A DNA stretch of 64,000 nt from Gnetum montanum (lineage: Eukaryota; Streptophyta; Gnetopsida; Gnetales; Gnetaceae). Shown piece after piece: positions 34,101 to 44,760 of the stretch. The first letter of the stretch is position 1. The number at the start of each line of letters is the position of its first letter. Below the pieces are notes generated by a model that was given only the letters and a program-made list of their open reading frames with translations, was not told the DNA's origin and searched no databases. The position numbers and the translations under genes are program-made. The stretch covers positions 666,478 through 730,477 of the forward strand of contig MNCI01025409.1 of NCBI GenBank assembly GCA_015680685.1, read 5' to 3'.

Positions 34101-35560
34101 GGTACCAGCGCATGAGGAAGAGGATCATGTAGACTTGGCAGGGCCTTCTGCTTAGGCTACCACCATTGTTTTGCATCAGCAAGAAGAGAGACCGCAATCG
34201 GACGTTGGTGAGTTTGGAAATATGTCTACCTTATCATAGTCCATTTCGGCCATTGCTGATATGTTTTATCATGTAATAGGTGCTCCTGTTGATGCTGTTG
34301 AACCTCCTCCAATCTATGCGGAGTCATGGGATGAGATCCCTGACAAGTTTGTGTTCATGCAGGGACTTGTCGACGACATGATCAAATGCCTTCAGTAGGT
34401 AGAACCTGATGTGGGTAAGTAGTAGTGTTAAATGCTCTCATGTTGTTATGCTAGAGTTTCTTGAGTTCATTGATTTTGCTATGCTAATGCGATTGCTACG
34501 CTCTTTGTGTCATGGCAGCCTCTTAGCTCAAATGGGACCCAACATGACCTATGAAAGTCAGTGCTGTGCCCACATTCCCACCTGAAGTGATTGAGGTGTC
34601 TCGTTGTGCATACGACGAGGCTTGTAAATGCGTTTTGCAGTCGGCACACTCTTTGTGGGAGTACAAGTTCATCAACGAGGACCTGTGGAAATAGGTTCAA
34701 AGGGTTCAGCAAAGAGAGGCCAACCTAGTCGTCAAGGTGAAGGATCTCAAGTCAAGGAACGAGTTCCTCATAGCCCATGACACTAATAATGAGGACTAGT
34801 GCACGGCTGTGGTAGACTACGTTAGGTTTTGGACTGTTGCGCATTAGAACATTGAAGCCACTCGCGAGATAATAGAATAGTAGATGCAAATGGAATTGCT
34901 ATCCTAGAAGTGTCAAGATATAAAAGATTTCAGTGCCAAGGTTTATGAATGGGGGCATTCCCAGAAAAACCACAAACACATGTATAAACAGGAAAATGCC
35001 ACCCACCGTAAATTGTACAAGGACGCTGCTGTGGAGGTGTTTATGTATGAAGCATTTGTAAATGCCATCGACACTTCTGAGGCCTATGCTATGTTCAAAG
35101 AGCAGGTAAAGGTTACAGAATCTCCTGACCTGAAAGTGGACCTTCCTACAGGAGAGACTGCAACCGTGTCCTTTTCCTTGAGACCACCAAGGTGGACAAT
35201 CACCAAAAGGGAGAGAGCTGTCGCAGACGCTGAACCTAGTGACAGGCATTGGATGGTCATCATGGTAGAGGAGGTCTGGCATCACCTCAGGCTCAATTTA
35301 GACTGGATACCTTTTGAGATTGATGCAAGCCCTTCTAAGGTTAGTCTCTTTACTATATTGATGCTTATGCTCTATTGTAGTTTGCGTTTGTTACCTTCGC
35401 TGACTGCTTCACTCCTACGATGCAGGCTCTAGATGAGGGCATAGGGCCCGTAGAGGGAGGGAATGAAGAACCAGTGGAGGATAACGTGGGGGAAGGCGAT
35501 GCACAAGGAAATAATGCAGGGATGAACATCAAAGATGATGCAAATAGAAATGACCCATGA
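31154..35560 (+). pseudogene. Antisense spliced gene of element B, eight exons
   Basis: Exons: 31154-31272, 31821-32270, 32353-32642, 32727-33764, 33899-34207, 34280-34414, 34519-35339 and 35426-35560. All seven introns are GT-AG. The exons sum to 3297 bases (1099 codons) and the codon phase agrees across every junction. The start is MASKKEHMNLALAKVEEVKQ; the end is acidic, closing NDP-stop. Exon 2 has DFLQFLLDHFSMIVWSS, exon 4 EINDQLFVDLFGI, exon 5 EEEEEEEEGDEE and loose seven-residue repeats, exon 7 a long helical region and YKDAAVEVFMYEAFVNAID. Several exons contain TAG/TAA stops and exon 4 has at least two shifts, so this copy is dead. Conservation with A implies past selection. The family is not recognised. 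Confidence 0.83.
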
Positions 35561-35715
35561 CCGCATGGGGTTTTTCTTTTGAAATTTGAAATTTTGAAAT
35601 TTTGTAAACATTTTGCAAACATTGTCAACAGGCAAAATTTTTGAATAAAAAATGAATTTTAGAAAAGAAATTGATTCTATGTTAACTTGTGTATCGTGTA
35701 AATTTTTCATGCTTT
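35561..35715. other. Downstream of antisense gene (B)
   Basis: An AT-rich stretch with GAAATTTTGAAATTTTG repeats and AATAAAAAATG at about 35644, which could serve as a poly(A) signal for the plus-strand antisense transcript. No coding potential. Confidence 0.35.
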
Positions 35716-36240
35716 CATATGCTAGTTTTAGGTTGTTTCGGGCCATTGCTAGTTTTAGGCCATTTCGGGCCATTGTTAGTTTTAGGCCATTTCGCGCCAT
35801 TGCGTAGCATGCCAAAAGAGATGATATGTTAACAACTTAAACAATGGCCAACTGGTAACTTATGCTAGTTTTAGGCCATTTCGGGCCATAGCATAGCATG
35901 CCAAAAGGATGGCATGTCAACAAGGCAAAAAGCGATGAATGCTAGTTTTAGGTCATTTCGGGCCATAGCGTAGCATACCAGAAGGATGACATGTCAACAA
36001 GGAAAAAAGTGATGAATGCTAGTTTTAGGCCATTTCAGACCATTGTGTAGCATGCCAAAAGGATGGCATGTTAACAAAGCGAGAAGCGATGATGCTAGTT
36101 TTGGGCCATTTTGGGCCATAGCGTAGCATGCCAAAAGGATGGCATGTTAACAAAGTAAGAAGTGATGATGCTAGTTTTGGTCCCTTTCGGGCCATAGCGT
36201 AGCATGCCAAAAGGATGGCATGTTAACAAGGCAAAAAGTG
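35716..36240. repeat. Array 1 of element B
   Basis: About nine copies of TGCTAGTTTTAGGCCATTTCGGGCCAT occur. Five or more are embedded in a longer unit of about 75-90 bases that also contains AGCGTAGCATGCCAAAAGGATG and ATGTTAACAA. This is the array 1 motif of A in opposite orientation, between protease and the antisense gene's 3' end. Confidence 0.85.
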
Positions 36241-37210
36241 ATGAATGTACAAGGGATGGCAACTGGGCAGGAAGTGGTAGGGTTGCTACGCTATGCGTAG
36301 CTGCCTCTTGCCTCTTGACCCATTGTGGATTGATCAGAATGTAAGGCCGAGGTGTTTCACCAGGGCCCTTGTTCATATCATTGTCACCCACTTAGAAGGG
36401 CAACTCAACCCATGCACTTTTGTTTTGGAGATCGGCTTGTTGAGCTGATTCTTCCGTTGGATGTTTAATGTGTGCATGAGCAAGTGCTTCATTCTCAAAG
36501 GTTACGACCTCTAAGCCCTGCTCCATGTCTATGTTACTGATTGCTTGTGCTGCTACTTTGTCGCCATGAATCACCACCTCCCTGCTTGCATATAGTAGGT
36601 GGATTTCCTAATGTATAGGCAAGGAGGAAATCCTAAGTTGTGCTAACCATGATCTCCCCAAGATCAGGTTAAACTTGGGCATTTTCTCGACAAAGATGAA
36701 CGTTGCGTTTGTCGGGAACTGGTCCCTTACTACGAAGTTTATGTGAACTGTGCCTTTCACCAGGACGTGTGCCCTGTTGAATGACCTTAGACATGACATT
36801 GCTATGGGTTTGATTTGGTTGACCAAGCCCAACTTTTCCACAATAGGGAAGGGGATGACGTTCGTGGCAACCTCATCATCAACGTGTATCCTTCGGATCC
36901 GGTGTTGGCTGACTTGAATTGTGATGAAAAGGGGTGTAGTGGTCACTTGACCCCTTTCGGGATCCTCCCTAATGGCATTGTTGCTAAGAGTCAATTGGGA
37001 TGGCTTAGGCTCTGCAGGTGCAGAGGGAAGCATGATTGAGTGGATCGCTTCCTCATCCACTGGCATGTCTTCGTTGACCAGAATCATTGTCAACATGTAG
37101 ATCAGAGCCTCGCGGTAGGGAATAGATGTCATGATTAGGTTGTACAAGCTCAATGTAGCACTTTTCTACTTTAGAGCTTGCTTGGCTTGAGTGAGGGCAT
37201 CCAAAAGGTC
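36241..37210 (-). pseudogene. Aspartic protease domain of element B
   Basis: The 36608-37153 frame has SLYNLIMTSIPYREAL, then the active-site loop VHVDDEVATNVIP (Glu replaces the Gly of D-x-G) and FNLILGRSWLAQL. The tail VIHGDKVAAQ and NIDMEQGLEV is at 36392-36577. Beyond it NPQWVKRQ replaces the stop seen in A, and the frame runs on into array 1. With the loop Gly lost it is unlikely to be active. Confidence 0.78.
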
Positions 37211-40114
37211 TTGGACACCCCCTTGTTTAACATCTTTCTTCTCTTCGATTCATCCTAGAAGAGGAATTTCCTGAGGGGAGGCAACTTCAGACCTAGGTTC
37301 AGACCCTTTTTGGCAGGGTAGCATGGACCATGCAGTTATTGCAACATTCATCTTTGGTGACAAAGGTACAGATGCAGGGGGTGGAGATGCAGGCTTGGAA
37401 GTACCAAGGGTGGTACTTCCTCTTGACGTCTGACCTACGAAGCGCACTTTCCATTTTTTAGGATGAGAAGGTTGCTCAGTTGTTTTATGTGGGGCAAGGG
37501 CTATCAAAGGAGCTAGTCCCCTAATGATGAAAGGAGCTAACGGTGTTAGTGGGCGAAATAGCGTGGTTTTGCTAACAAATGGTGCTGAGATGGATGCCCG
37601 TGGAGGGACCCTTAGGAAAAATGGCTGTTGCGAGCTTAGATTGACCGTTCATGGTGCTGGTGCATTACGTTGAGACACATGGACCATGAATGGCTACTAG
37701 GGTGGCCTAGGATCACTGTCAATGTCGATGGCATTGATGACATAACCGACATTGTTGGTGTTGAGGGGGTCTGTGTAGACATGCATAGATTGGTTTTCGG
37801 GATGCACTGGGTTTCTTTCGTCCAACATCAGTTTTCCCTGGTCGATTAATCTCTGGATGTCATCCTATAATGCCAAATAGTAATCTGTGTTGTGACCAGA
37901 CTATTGGTGATAGTCACAAAACTTGTCCAACCTGAAACCTTTAGGAACTGGGGGCTCATTGGGCAGGGCCAAAGAGAGGTTCCTAAGGAGCTCGCAGTAG
38001 CGTTGATGTTTGCTGATTACTTCTTGCGACATTTTCTTGTATTAGATGTGCCCCACTGCCAATAGTTGCTTCAGAAGTTCTAAAGGCTTGAGAGGCAATT
38101 GGGTGTACTTTGAGAGATCTTTACGCTCAAAGTTTGGCTTGGGTTGCGTAGACGTCTTAGGTGCAGGCACTAGAGGTTGTGGTGCATTGACCTATTTGTG
38201 CATGGGGTTAACTGAAGGTATGGAGAGTTTCTTGTTATTCTTGCTACCATTGTTTCTAGGTCTGGGCTTGGCCTCGATCGCCACAATGGCCACTGTGGTT
38301 GTTGGGGCCTTACCTTTGTCCTTCTTTTTGAAGGTATTTTTGTAAGTGATGTAGGCTAGGTCTTTGCTAGCCTCAGCCACATCCTGTATACTCTTGGTCT
38401 AAGAAAAGGCTTGACTAAGAGTGCAAGAGATGAGGTAGTACAACTTAGACTTGATAAAGTCATTCACTACACTCTTAAAGATGGCCAGCAAGTGGGCCTT
38501 TGCGATGGGATCAAGGATTTTGTTAAGGGTTGCGCTCCAGCGCTGGATGAATTTCTAGACTAGTTCCAGAGGCTCCTGCTTCACGCTCATCAATTGGTCC
38601 AGCGTGGTTTTTGCCTTCAAGTTATACTTGATGTGCATCACAAACTGGGTTAGAAGCTCTTCTAGACTTGAAATGGACAAGCGCGGTAGTGCGCAATACC
38701 AATTTAAGGCTTTCCCAACTAGGGACATAGTGAAGACACGAATGATCATGTGTGGCCATTGTTGCAATAGGAGAGACTTAGACCTAAAGGTATCAAGATG
38801 CACATTGGGGTCTCCCTCCCCATCATATTTCGTGAGTTGTGGAAGAGACATCCTTGGGGGTAACGTCAAAGTGGGGATTGAAGGGCTGATGGGGTCATCT
38901 TGGTAAAAGTCCATGACTTGTACCGTGTCATACCCAATAGCTTTGAGACATTTTATTTCCTCGGTGAGGGTTTGAATAAGCTAGAATGCTTGATCCAAAT
39001 GCTATGATGCTGTGGGTAGTTGGGGAATTACTGAGGCAGCTCCCACCTACGGAATGGTGGGGGTAGCGATGTGACCCATTGACAGTACCATTGGGACAGC
39101 CCCTGCAAACAATGCTACTTGCATTGTCCACCATCTAGTAGGTGGTGCTGTTGGAGAAGCAACCGCGGGTTGAGCCACTAGATAGACCGCTTGTGTCACT
39201 GATGGAATAGACCATAGCCCCGTGTTAGGTTGTACCATTTGTAGGGTTTGGTAGGTCTAAGGGTGAACGTAATGAGACCTCTGCGACAGTTGTGGAATAG
39301 ACAAAGAAGCGAATGGGGTCCACCACATGGATGGGCCTAGGCCCACCACAGTGGGTGGAACAGATGTGAACATAGAAATTGACATGGAAGTTGCATATGA
39401 TTGCAAAGTAGGCACAGTGTGAACATGCGACAGGGTAGCCACGATTGGTGCGTGATGTAGTATAGGAATATGCTGATGAATAGTTTGCAGAGGCATAGTC
39501 GTTGCAAATGAAACAGGGGAATTAGGGCATTGATACATAGGGAATGTGACATGGCTACTCGTTATGGCTGTAGTCGTAAATTGCAAAAGTGTAGGAACGA
39601 TGAAAAAGGAAGCGGTGATAGACAATTGATTGGCCTAGAAGGACTGGGTAGAAGGGACAGGAACGAGGTTGGTTTGACCTCCATCGTCAGATTGGGAATC
39701 GAGTTCCTCCTATCCATCTTGGAAAGCATCATCCTGGTTGGACGCTATGTCCTGTTGCTCCGTAAGCCTAGCCAGTTGGATTAGATGGTCTAGAAGCCTT
39801 TGGTTTGCTTGTGTTAAAGGTATGGAAATTCCGGGAGTGGGAAAAAACTCCTTCTCATCACAGTAAGTGAACTCGAAGCTACGTTTTCTCTCGAATTCAT
39901 GTACATACAAAGGCAGGTTTGCTTGAACCTTTGCACAAAGAAAGTTATATCACTTGTGTTGCTAGGCCAGGCCCTTAGGTCCTTCGTTTTGGATCCTGAG
40001 GGATCGACATGTTTCCAGCATTGGGTTCAACGGTTGTTTGGCACCAGTGATGCCTTGAACTGTGATTGGAACCTCCACGTTGAAGGTGTTAGTAGCGATA
40101 GTTGTGGAAGTCAT
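37211..40114 (-). pseudogene. gag: Gag of element B
   Basis: The first good ATG is at 40114-40112 (MTSTTIATNTFNVEVPI), 437 bases after the primer site. A variable N-terminal part (YVHEFERKRSFEFTY, LLDHLIQLARLTEQQD) is followed by a long threonine/proline/glutamine/serine-rich region (39257-39625). Then comes the gag domain (38555-38914: MDFYQDDPISPS, GEGDPNVHLDTF, LVGKALNWYCALP, TLDQLMSVKQEPLELV). The zinc-knuckle-like motif near 37890 reads CDYHQ-stop-SGHNTDYY, so its last Cys is Tyr. Several stops. Confidence 0.8.
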
Positions 40115-40550
40115 TGCTGCTAAGCTAGATAGTTTTACAAATGGGGAAAAGTAGAGGAATTGAATAGCTAAACAGTTTTGTAAACAAAAGAGCAAATAAG
40201 TTGAAAAGCAATAAAAAAGAAGGCTTTATGTCTTGCCGAGCTCCTGAGGAACTGTTGAGGCGATCGGTTTGTACCACACAATGTGTAAACAACCGCCAAA
40301 GGGTGTCACATTTATGCTAGTGCGTGATAGGGTATAGAACACATGCAAGACTACCGTAAAAAAGAAAGGCAAGTCAACTGGCAATCAGAGGCTTTATGTC
40401 CTATAGGGTTCCCAAGGAACCGTCGAGGTGACCGATCTACACCGCACGACACGTAAACAACCACAAATGGATGTCAATTTTAAGCTAATGTATATCAGGA
40501 TGCAGAAGTTTTATAAGACTACCATGACACGCAGAAAAGGCACCAAATGT

Positions 40551-40568
40551 GCCCTCCTTCTAGCACCA
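40551..40568 (-). other. Primer-binding site of element B
   Basis: On the minus strand TGGTGCTAGAAGGAGGGC begins eight bases after the 5' LTR end. It starts with TGG, complementary to a tRNA CCA end. I cannot assign the tRNA with certainty. Element C has the same site with one change. Confidence 0.75.
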
Positions 40569-40575
40569 GAAATAC

Positions 40576-42198
40576 TGTAGCGATCAAAAACGTCGATGGC
40601 TAGAACAAAGCACCGAGGGGTCATCGACTGCTGGCAGTCTTTACCCTATTTCTGCGGGAGGGCTGTGCTAGATGGGATAGAAACGGGGTGCCCTAAATGA
40701 TCTAGTCGATCAAATAGGGACTTAGTCGGTGTTAATATAACCTTTTGCAATGTGTGATTTGAAAACGAGATTGATAATGTGAAGTAATGCTTAAATGCAA
40801 AATGCAACAGGAAACAATGTAAAATGCGACAGAAAACAATGTGAAATGCCACAGTAAATAGGAGACAAAGTAAAATGCAGTTAGAAAATTACACCACTTC
40901 GAAGCTATGACCTTGCTCTCTCAAGAGGGATATAATCGGTTGCATGGTGCTGGGAAGTGCAGAGATCCCGAGAGTAACCAAGATGTGTAGGGCAAGGTGG
41001 TTATATGCTTGAACGTAGACTTAATCGTCAACAATGCAAAGTTCTACCAAGGTGGTAGAAGAGAACAAAATAGATTGCTAGCTGAAAGTACTAACTATTT
41101 ACTATGTTAAATAAAAAGCTTACAATACTTGAGGTTACAATGCCAACTTTTTTGCTTATCAGCCAACTAGACTGTTATCCAAATAGACTGCCAAGGAAAA
41201 CTGAAAAAGCTGAAAAGCTGGAGAAAGTCAGAGTGCAAGAGAGTTGGGGAGCCAAAGGAGAGTTTAGGCATCACTCATTGGGGTATTTATAGGGCCAAGG
41301 GCACACGAAAGATGCAGTTTGAATGCCATGTGCCTTGGGCTTATGCTGATATGTCTATGCTGCACGTGCCTTCATGACCATTGGACAAGTCTGCCATGCT
41401 GTAATTATGAGCCTGCCATGCCGTAATTACACTGTCAAAGTAATGATGCAATTAGGTGAAGTTCATTGATGTTGCGTAACTGCTTGCCACGTCTTGCTAT
41501 GCCTTGTAGCGTAGCATGTTTGGCGTGGCATAGCATTGTGTTACACTGTGCTACGCTATGCAGCGTAGCGTAGTGTAGCCATCAGCAGTTTGAAGCAAGA
41601 AACTTTGCGTTGTGTCCTGCTACATGAGTTGGAAATCCTTGAAGCGTGCTAGCTATTTGTTGCATTTTTTCTACGCTATGCTATGCTATGTAGCACATCA
41701 TAGCGTAGCAATTGGCCTTAGTTGCAAAAACATTGCCCATCTGTGAACTTTGTCTTCTGCACTGCGAAACCTACGAACTTGCTAATCCCACCCTTCAAAT
41801 TGTCTTCTATCTCTTTGGAAGAATTGCTACACCTCGCTGTGCCTTGTAGCTTAGCATAGCGTAGTAGTTAACATGACTTGATTTTGCCAAGTTCATCGCT
41901 TTCTAACGAAAGTAGACATTGCCGAAGGACTTGAAGTCAGGTGAGGGGGCTGATTGTCCAGCCTTTTGCCACGTTGTGCTACATTATGTAGCATAGAATT
42001 GTGCTTCTGCAAATGTTTTCTTAAGTTTTCTATGCTACATGGCGTAGCATAGCATAGCAAAACTCCTTGACTTAGAAAACTTGTTGAAGCGGACAATCTG
42101 AAAATTAGAGCATCCATCTCCTGAAGAACTACCATAATGCTGTCCGAATTACAAAGGCCTAGTGAAGCAAGAATTTCTTCGAATTTTGGGGTGTTTCA
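40576..42198 (-). repeat. 5' LTR of element B
   Basis: 1623 bases, TGTAGCGATC to GGTGTTTCA on the plus strand. The TATA box is on the minus strand (41282-41292). The GCTACGC/TAGCGTAGC motifs recur at about 41500-42060. It is flanked on the right by CCTAT. Confidence 0.92.
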
Positions 42199-42916
42199 CC
42201 TATTTTGAACATTGTGGTAAGTAATAAGAATTGACCAAAATAAGGTGAATAGCTCTATGATTTTAGTTACCTCATAACCTTGGGTGTAGTACAGTGTTAG
42301 CACCTTATGCTTAAAAGGATAACATCTTTTAAGCTAAGCTGACTAAGGGGTCTAAATAGGGGTAATTATTTAGGAAAATTTACCAAAACTAATGTTGATC
42401 CTTTGCTAATTACAGGTGATGGTAAAAGAAATGCTTAAGGAAGAAGGTCTTTTGTCAAACTAGAAAACAAATTCAAGAGAGGGACAAAGGAGGATATGCC
42501 CATGGAAAAATCATAGCACATATAAGATTACAGCTCAAACATCATATGTTTTCTAGATCCATGGAATGATAGAAGAAATTTTAGTCCATTCTTCAAGAAT
42601 GTTCTGCATAACCAGAGAAGCATCAACATAACAATCAAGGTTGGAAGTCTATTACTGCTAGTGATAACAAGAAGATTCATCTTCAGTGGATTTTTAAAGA
42701 GCTCTACAAATTTTGTGAACTTCAATGTTTGTTCAATATTTTTTTCATTTTATCATTTTGTAATGCATCCACTCAAATAAAAGTTTGTAATGTCAAAATC
42801 AGTGTTAGTTAATATTTTGCATCAATCAATAACTCCATCATTCCCAATTTTTTATAAAGAAATATTAGTCCTATCCTGCTAACTTGAGGATAAGTTTTTA
42901 CTTAGTTATGGGGGTA
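42199..42916. other. 3' non-coding part of element G, right half
   Basis: It starts with the second CCTAT copy and ends with TTAGTTATGGGGGTA, a short purine tract directly before the 3' LTR. No coding frame is supported. Confidence 0.6.
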
Positions 42917-43313
42917 TGATGAAGCATTGGTTGGCTATGTTGATGTAGCCCCTTTGATGTAGCTACCTTGATGCAACTATGTACTTGTCAATGTGATCCC
43001 ATTATCACATGCAATGATGCATTGACACCTACTCGTCGATATAGTGCTTGTTTTTACCTATGAATATGTGTGCTTCTGCTATGTATTAGCATTCTTTTAT
43101 CTAAAGAGTAGTTGAACTCTTATAGTTTTATTTTGTAGTCTTAGAGAACATTCATTGAGTGCCTATAGTATGGATCTAAGTTAGTTGTCTGATGTCTTAT
43201 TCAAGTGGCAATGTACCTAGACATATTCCATGAACAACAATAAGATCGAGATTGATTATTATTCATTATAGCACTTTAACTTAGATTAATTTTACTTTCC
43301 ATGCAATTTACTT
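42917..43313 (+). repeat. 3' LTR of element G, first part
   Basis: It begins TGATGAAGCATTGG and aligns with 18717-19095. The TATA box of the 5' LTR is changed here (CTATGAATA). It is cut at TACTT (43309-43313) by element C. Confidence 0.85.
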
Positions 43314-44693
43314 TGTAATGACCAAAAATGTTAGTGGATGGAACACTAAGAGGTTCATAGGTGCATAGCCTAACCCTAAATCCATGCAAGGGCCTATTGG
43401 AGGTGGAGATGGGGTTCCCTAAATGGTCTTGTTAATCAAATAGGGACTTATTGGATGTAACTGGGGTGCAACATGGTTAGCCATAATGCTAATGCAAAAT
43501 GGTGCTAAGTGTTAAAATAGTGTCAATAATGTTAATGGTGTCAACAATGGTCAATTTTTTTTGGCAAAATGAGAATCTCAACATGTAGGGACTGTTGCTT
43601 AAGCATAGTTGTAGGCATGGCTATGCGATGAAACAAAAAAAAATGAAAATGAAATGCTAAAAATGCAAAGAGAGAGAAAAGTAGAACACCACCCCAAATG
43701 GGGTTACACATAGTTAACATCAAAAGAGGTTAGAAGGTACACAGGGTATGACATGTGTAGTGGAAATCATAGTCATAGTCTTAGAGGTGTCTGGTCGTGA
43801 AGACTAGTGCTTGTTAGGGTGTTTGCGCTTGCTGGGTTGGCTGCCACAGTGTACCGTGGGCTATGGTGTTCTACTAGGCAATGGTGGGATTACGGTCATC
43901 TGCAAATTTGCCAAATGCTAATCCAAAAATTTTCCAACCCTTGATTTACCAAAATGCCAACCTTAAAAATGTTGAGGGCATAGGGTATTTATAGGGTTAG
44001 GGTTAGCACGAAATGTGACATGGTTGCTACGTGGTACAGGGGTTGGTTGGGACTAGAATCTCATCCCACTACGATCTCCATTGGGTTGGTGGGGTCAAGT
44101 GTAGTTACAATTTTAGGCTAGAGGGGAAGCAAGAGAGGGAAATATTCCATCAATTACACTCACTAGGGATGAGTTAATTGCATTGGTGTGCTATTGGTAT
44201 GTTGCGAAGGCTACCAGAGGCTATTCTGGCTAACTATGCTCTCCACTAAGGGTTGACTACACTCTAGGGTAGTGGAGACCATAGTCTTGGGACTTAGCAA
44301 AATTTTGCAAAATACTTGCATCCTACTATCTATGCTCTGGGTTGGGGGAGAGCATAGTCTCAATGTTGGTGGAATCTAGGCTTTTTGGTAGACTATGCTT
44401 CCCATGGGAGGCTGACTATGCTCCCAACTTGGGGTGAGCATAGTTTGGGACTTACCAAAAATTATGAAAAGCTACCTTTTGCTGACTGTGTTCTCCACTA
44501 GAGGCTGACTATACTTTGGGGAAGTGAAGAGTGTAGTCCTAGGATTTAGAAGAAAATTTACAAAAAGCTTACTCTTTGCTAACTATGCTTTCTATGAGAG
44601 GTTGATTACGCTCTTAATTAGGGTTGAGCGTAGTCTCAATAGTTAGCCAAATTTTTAGTCAAGACATTGTAGTTCAAATTTGATGGTGTTTCG
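43314..44693 (-). repeat. 3' LTR of element C
   Basis: TGTAATGACC to GGTGTTTCG on the plus strand (final CA changed to CG). The TATA box is on the minus strand at 43984-43994. From about 44210 to 44640 it carries six or more copies of a motif like GACTATGCTCTCCACTAGGG with inverted forms GAGCATAGTC. Confidence 0.85.
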
Positions 44694-44760
44694 TTGGCTC
44701 CTCTTTGTTGAAATCTAGAAGAGTGGCCTAAGAGATGTTCACAAAGGATAGCAAAATACC
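44685..44760 (-). promoter_or_regulatory. Polypurine-tract hairpin of element C
   Basis: In plus-strand terms CCTCTTTGTTGAAATCT (44700-44716) faces AGATGTTCACAAAGG (44732-44746) with a few mismatches, and GGTGTTT pairs with AAATACC outside. The stem sequence differs from A/B/H but the pairing is largely kept. Confidence 0.65.

Larger units (their letters stand above)
23949..42198 (-). mobile_element. Full-length Tat/Ogre-like gypsy element B (18.25 kb)
   Basis: LTRs are 23949-25568 and 40576-42198, and the target duplication CCTAT is perfect at 23944-23948 and 42199-42203. Read on the minus strand the order is 5' LTR, primer site, gag, protease, array 1, antisense gene (plus strand), array 2, RT-RNase H-integrase, array 3, polypurine tract, 3' LTR. 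The length is in the range of Ogre/Tat giants. All coding parts carry stops. In the first 160 aligned LTR bases I count by hand about 32 differences, nearly all transitions, so the insertion is old. Confidence 0.93.

Noticed and set aside
33889-34155. Stand-alone small acidic protein gene
   Set aside because: Phase, flanking GT-AG sites and the A copy show it is exon 5 of the larger antisense gene; its apparent ATG lies in intron 4.
35716-36240. CRISPR-like repeat array
   Set aside because: The units are degenerate, intervals are not unique spacers of constant length, and the context is a plant retrotransposon.
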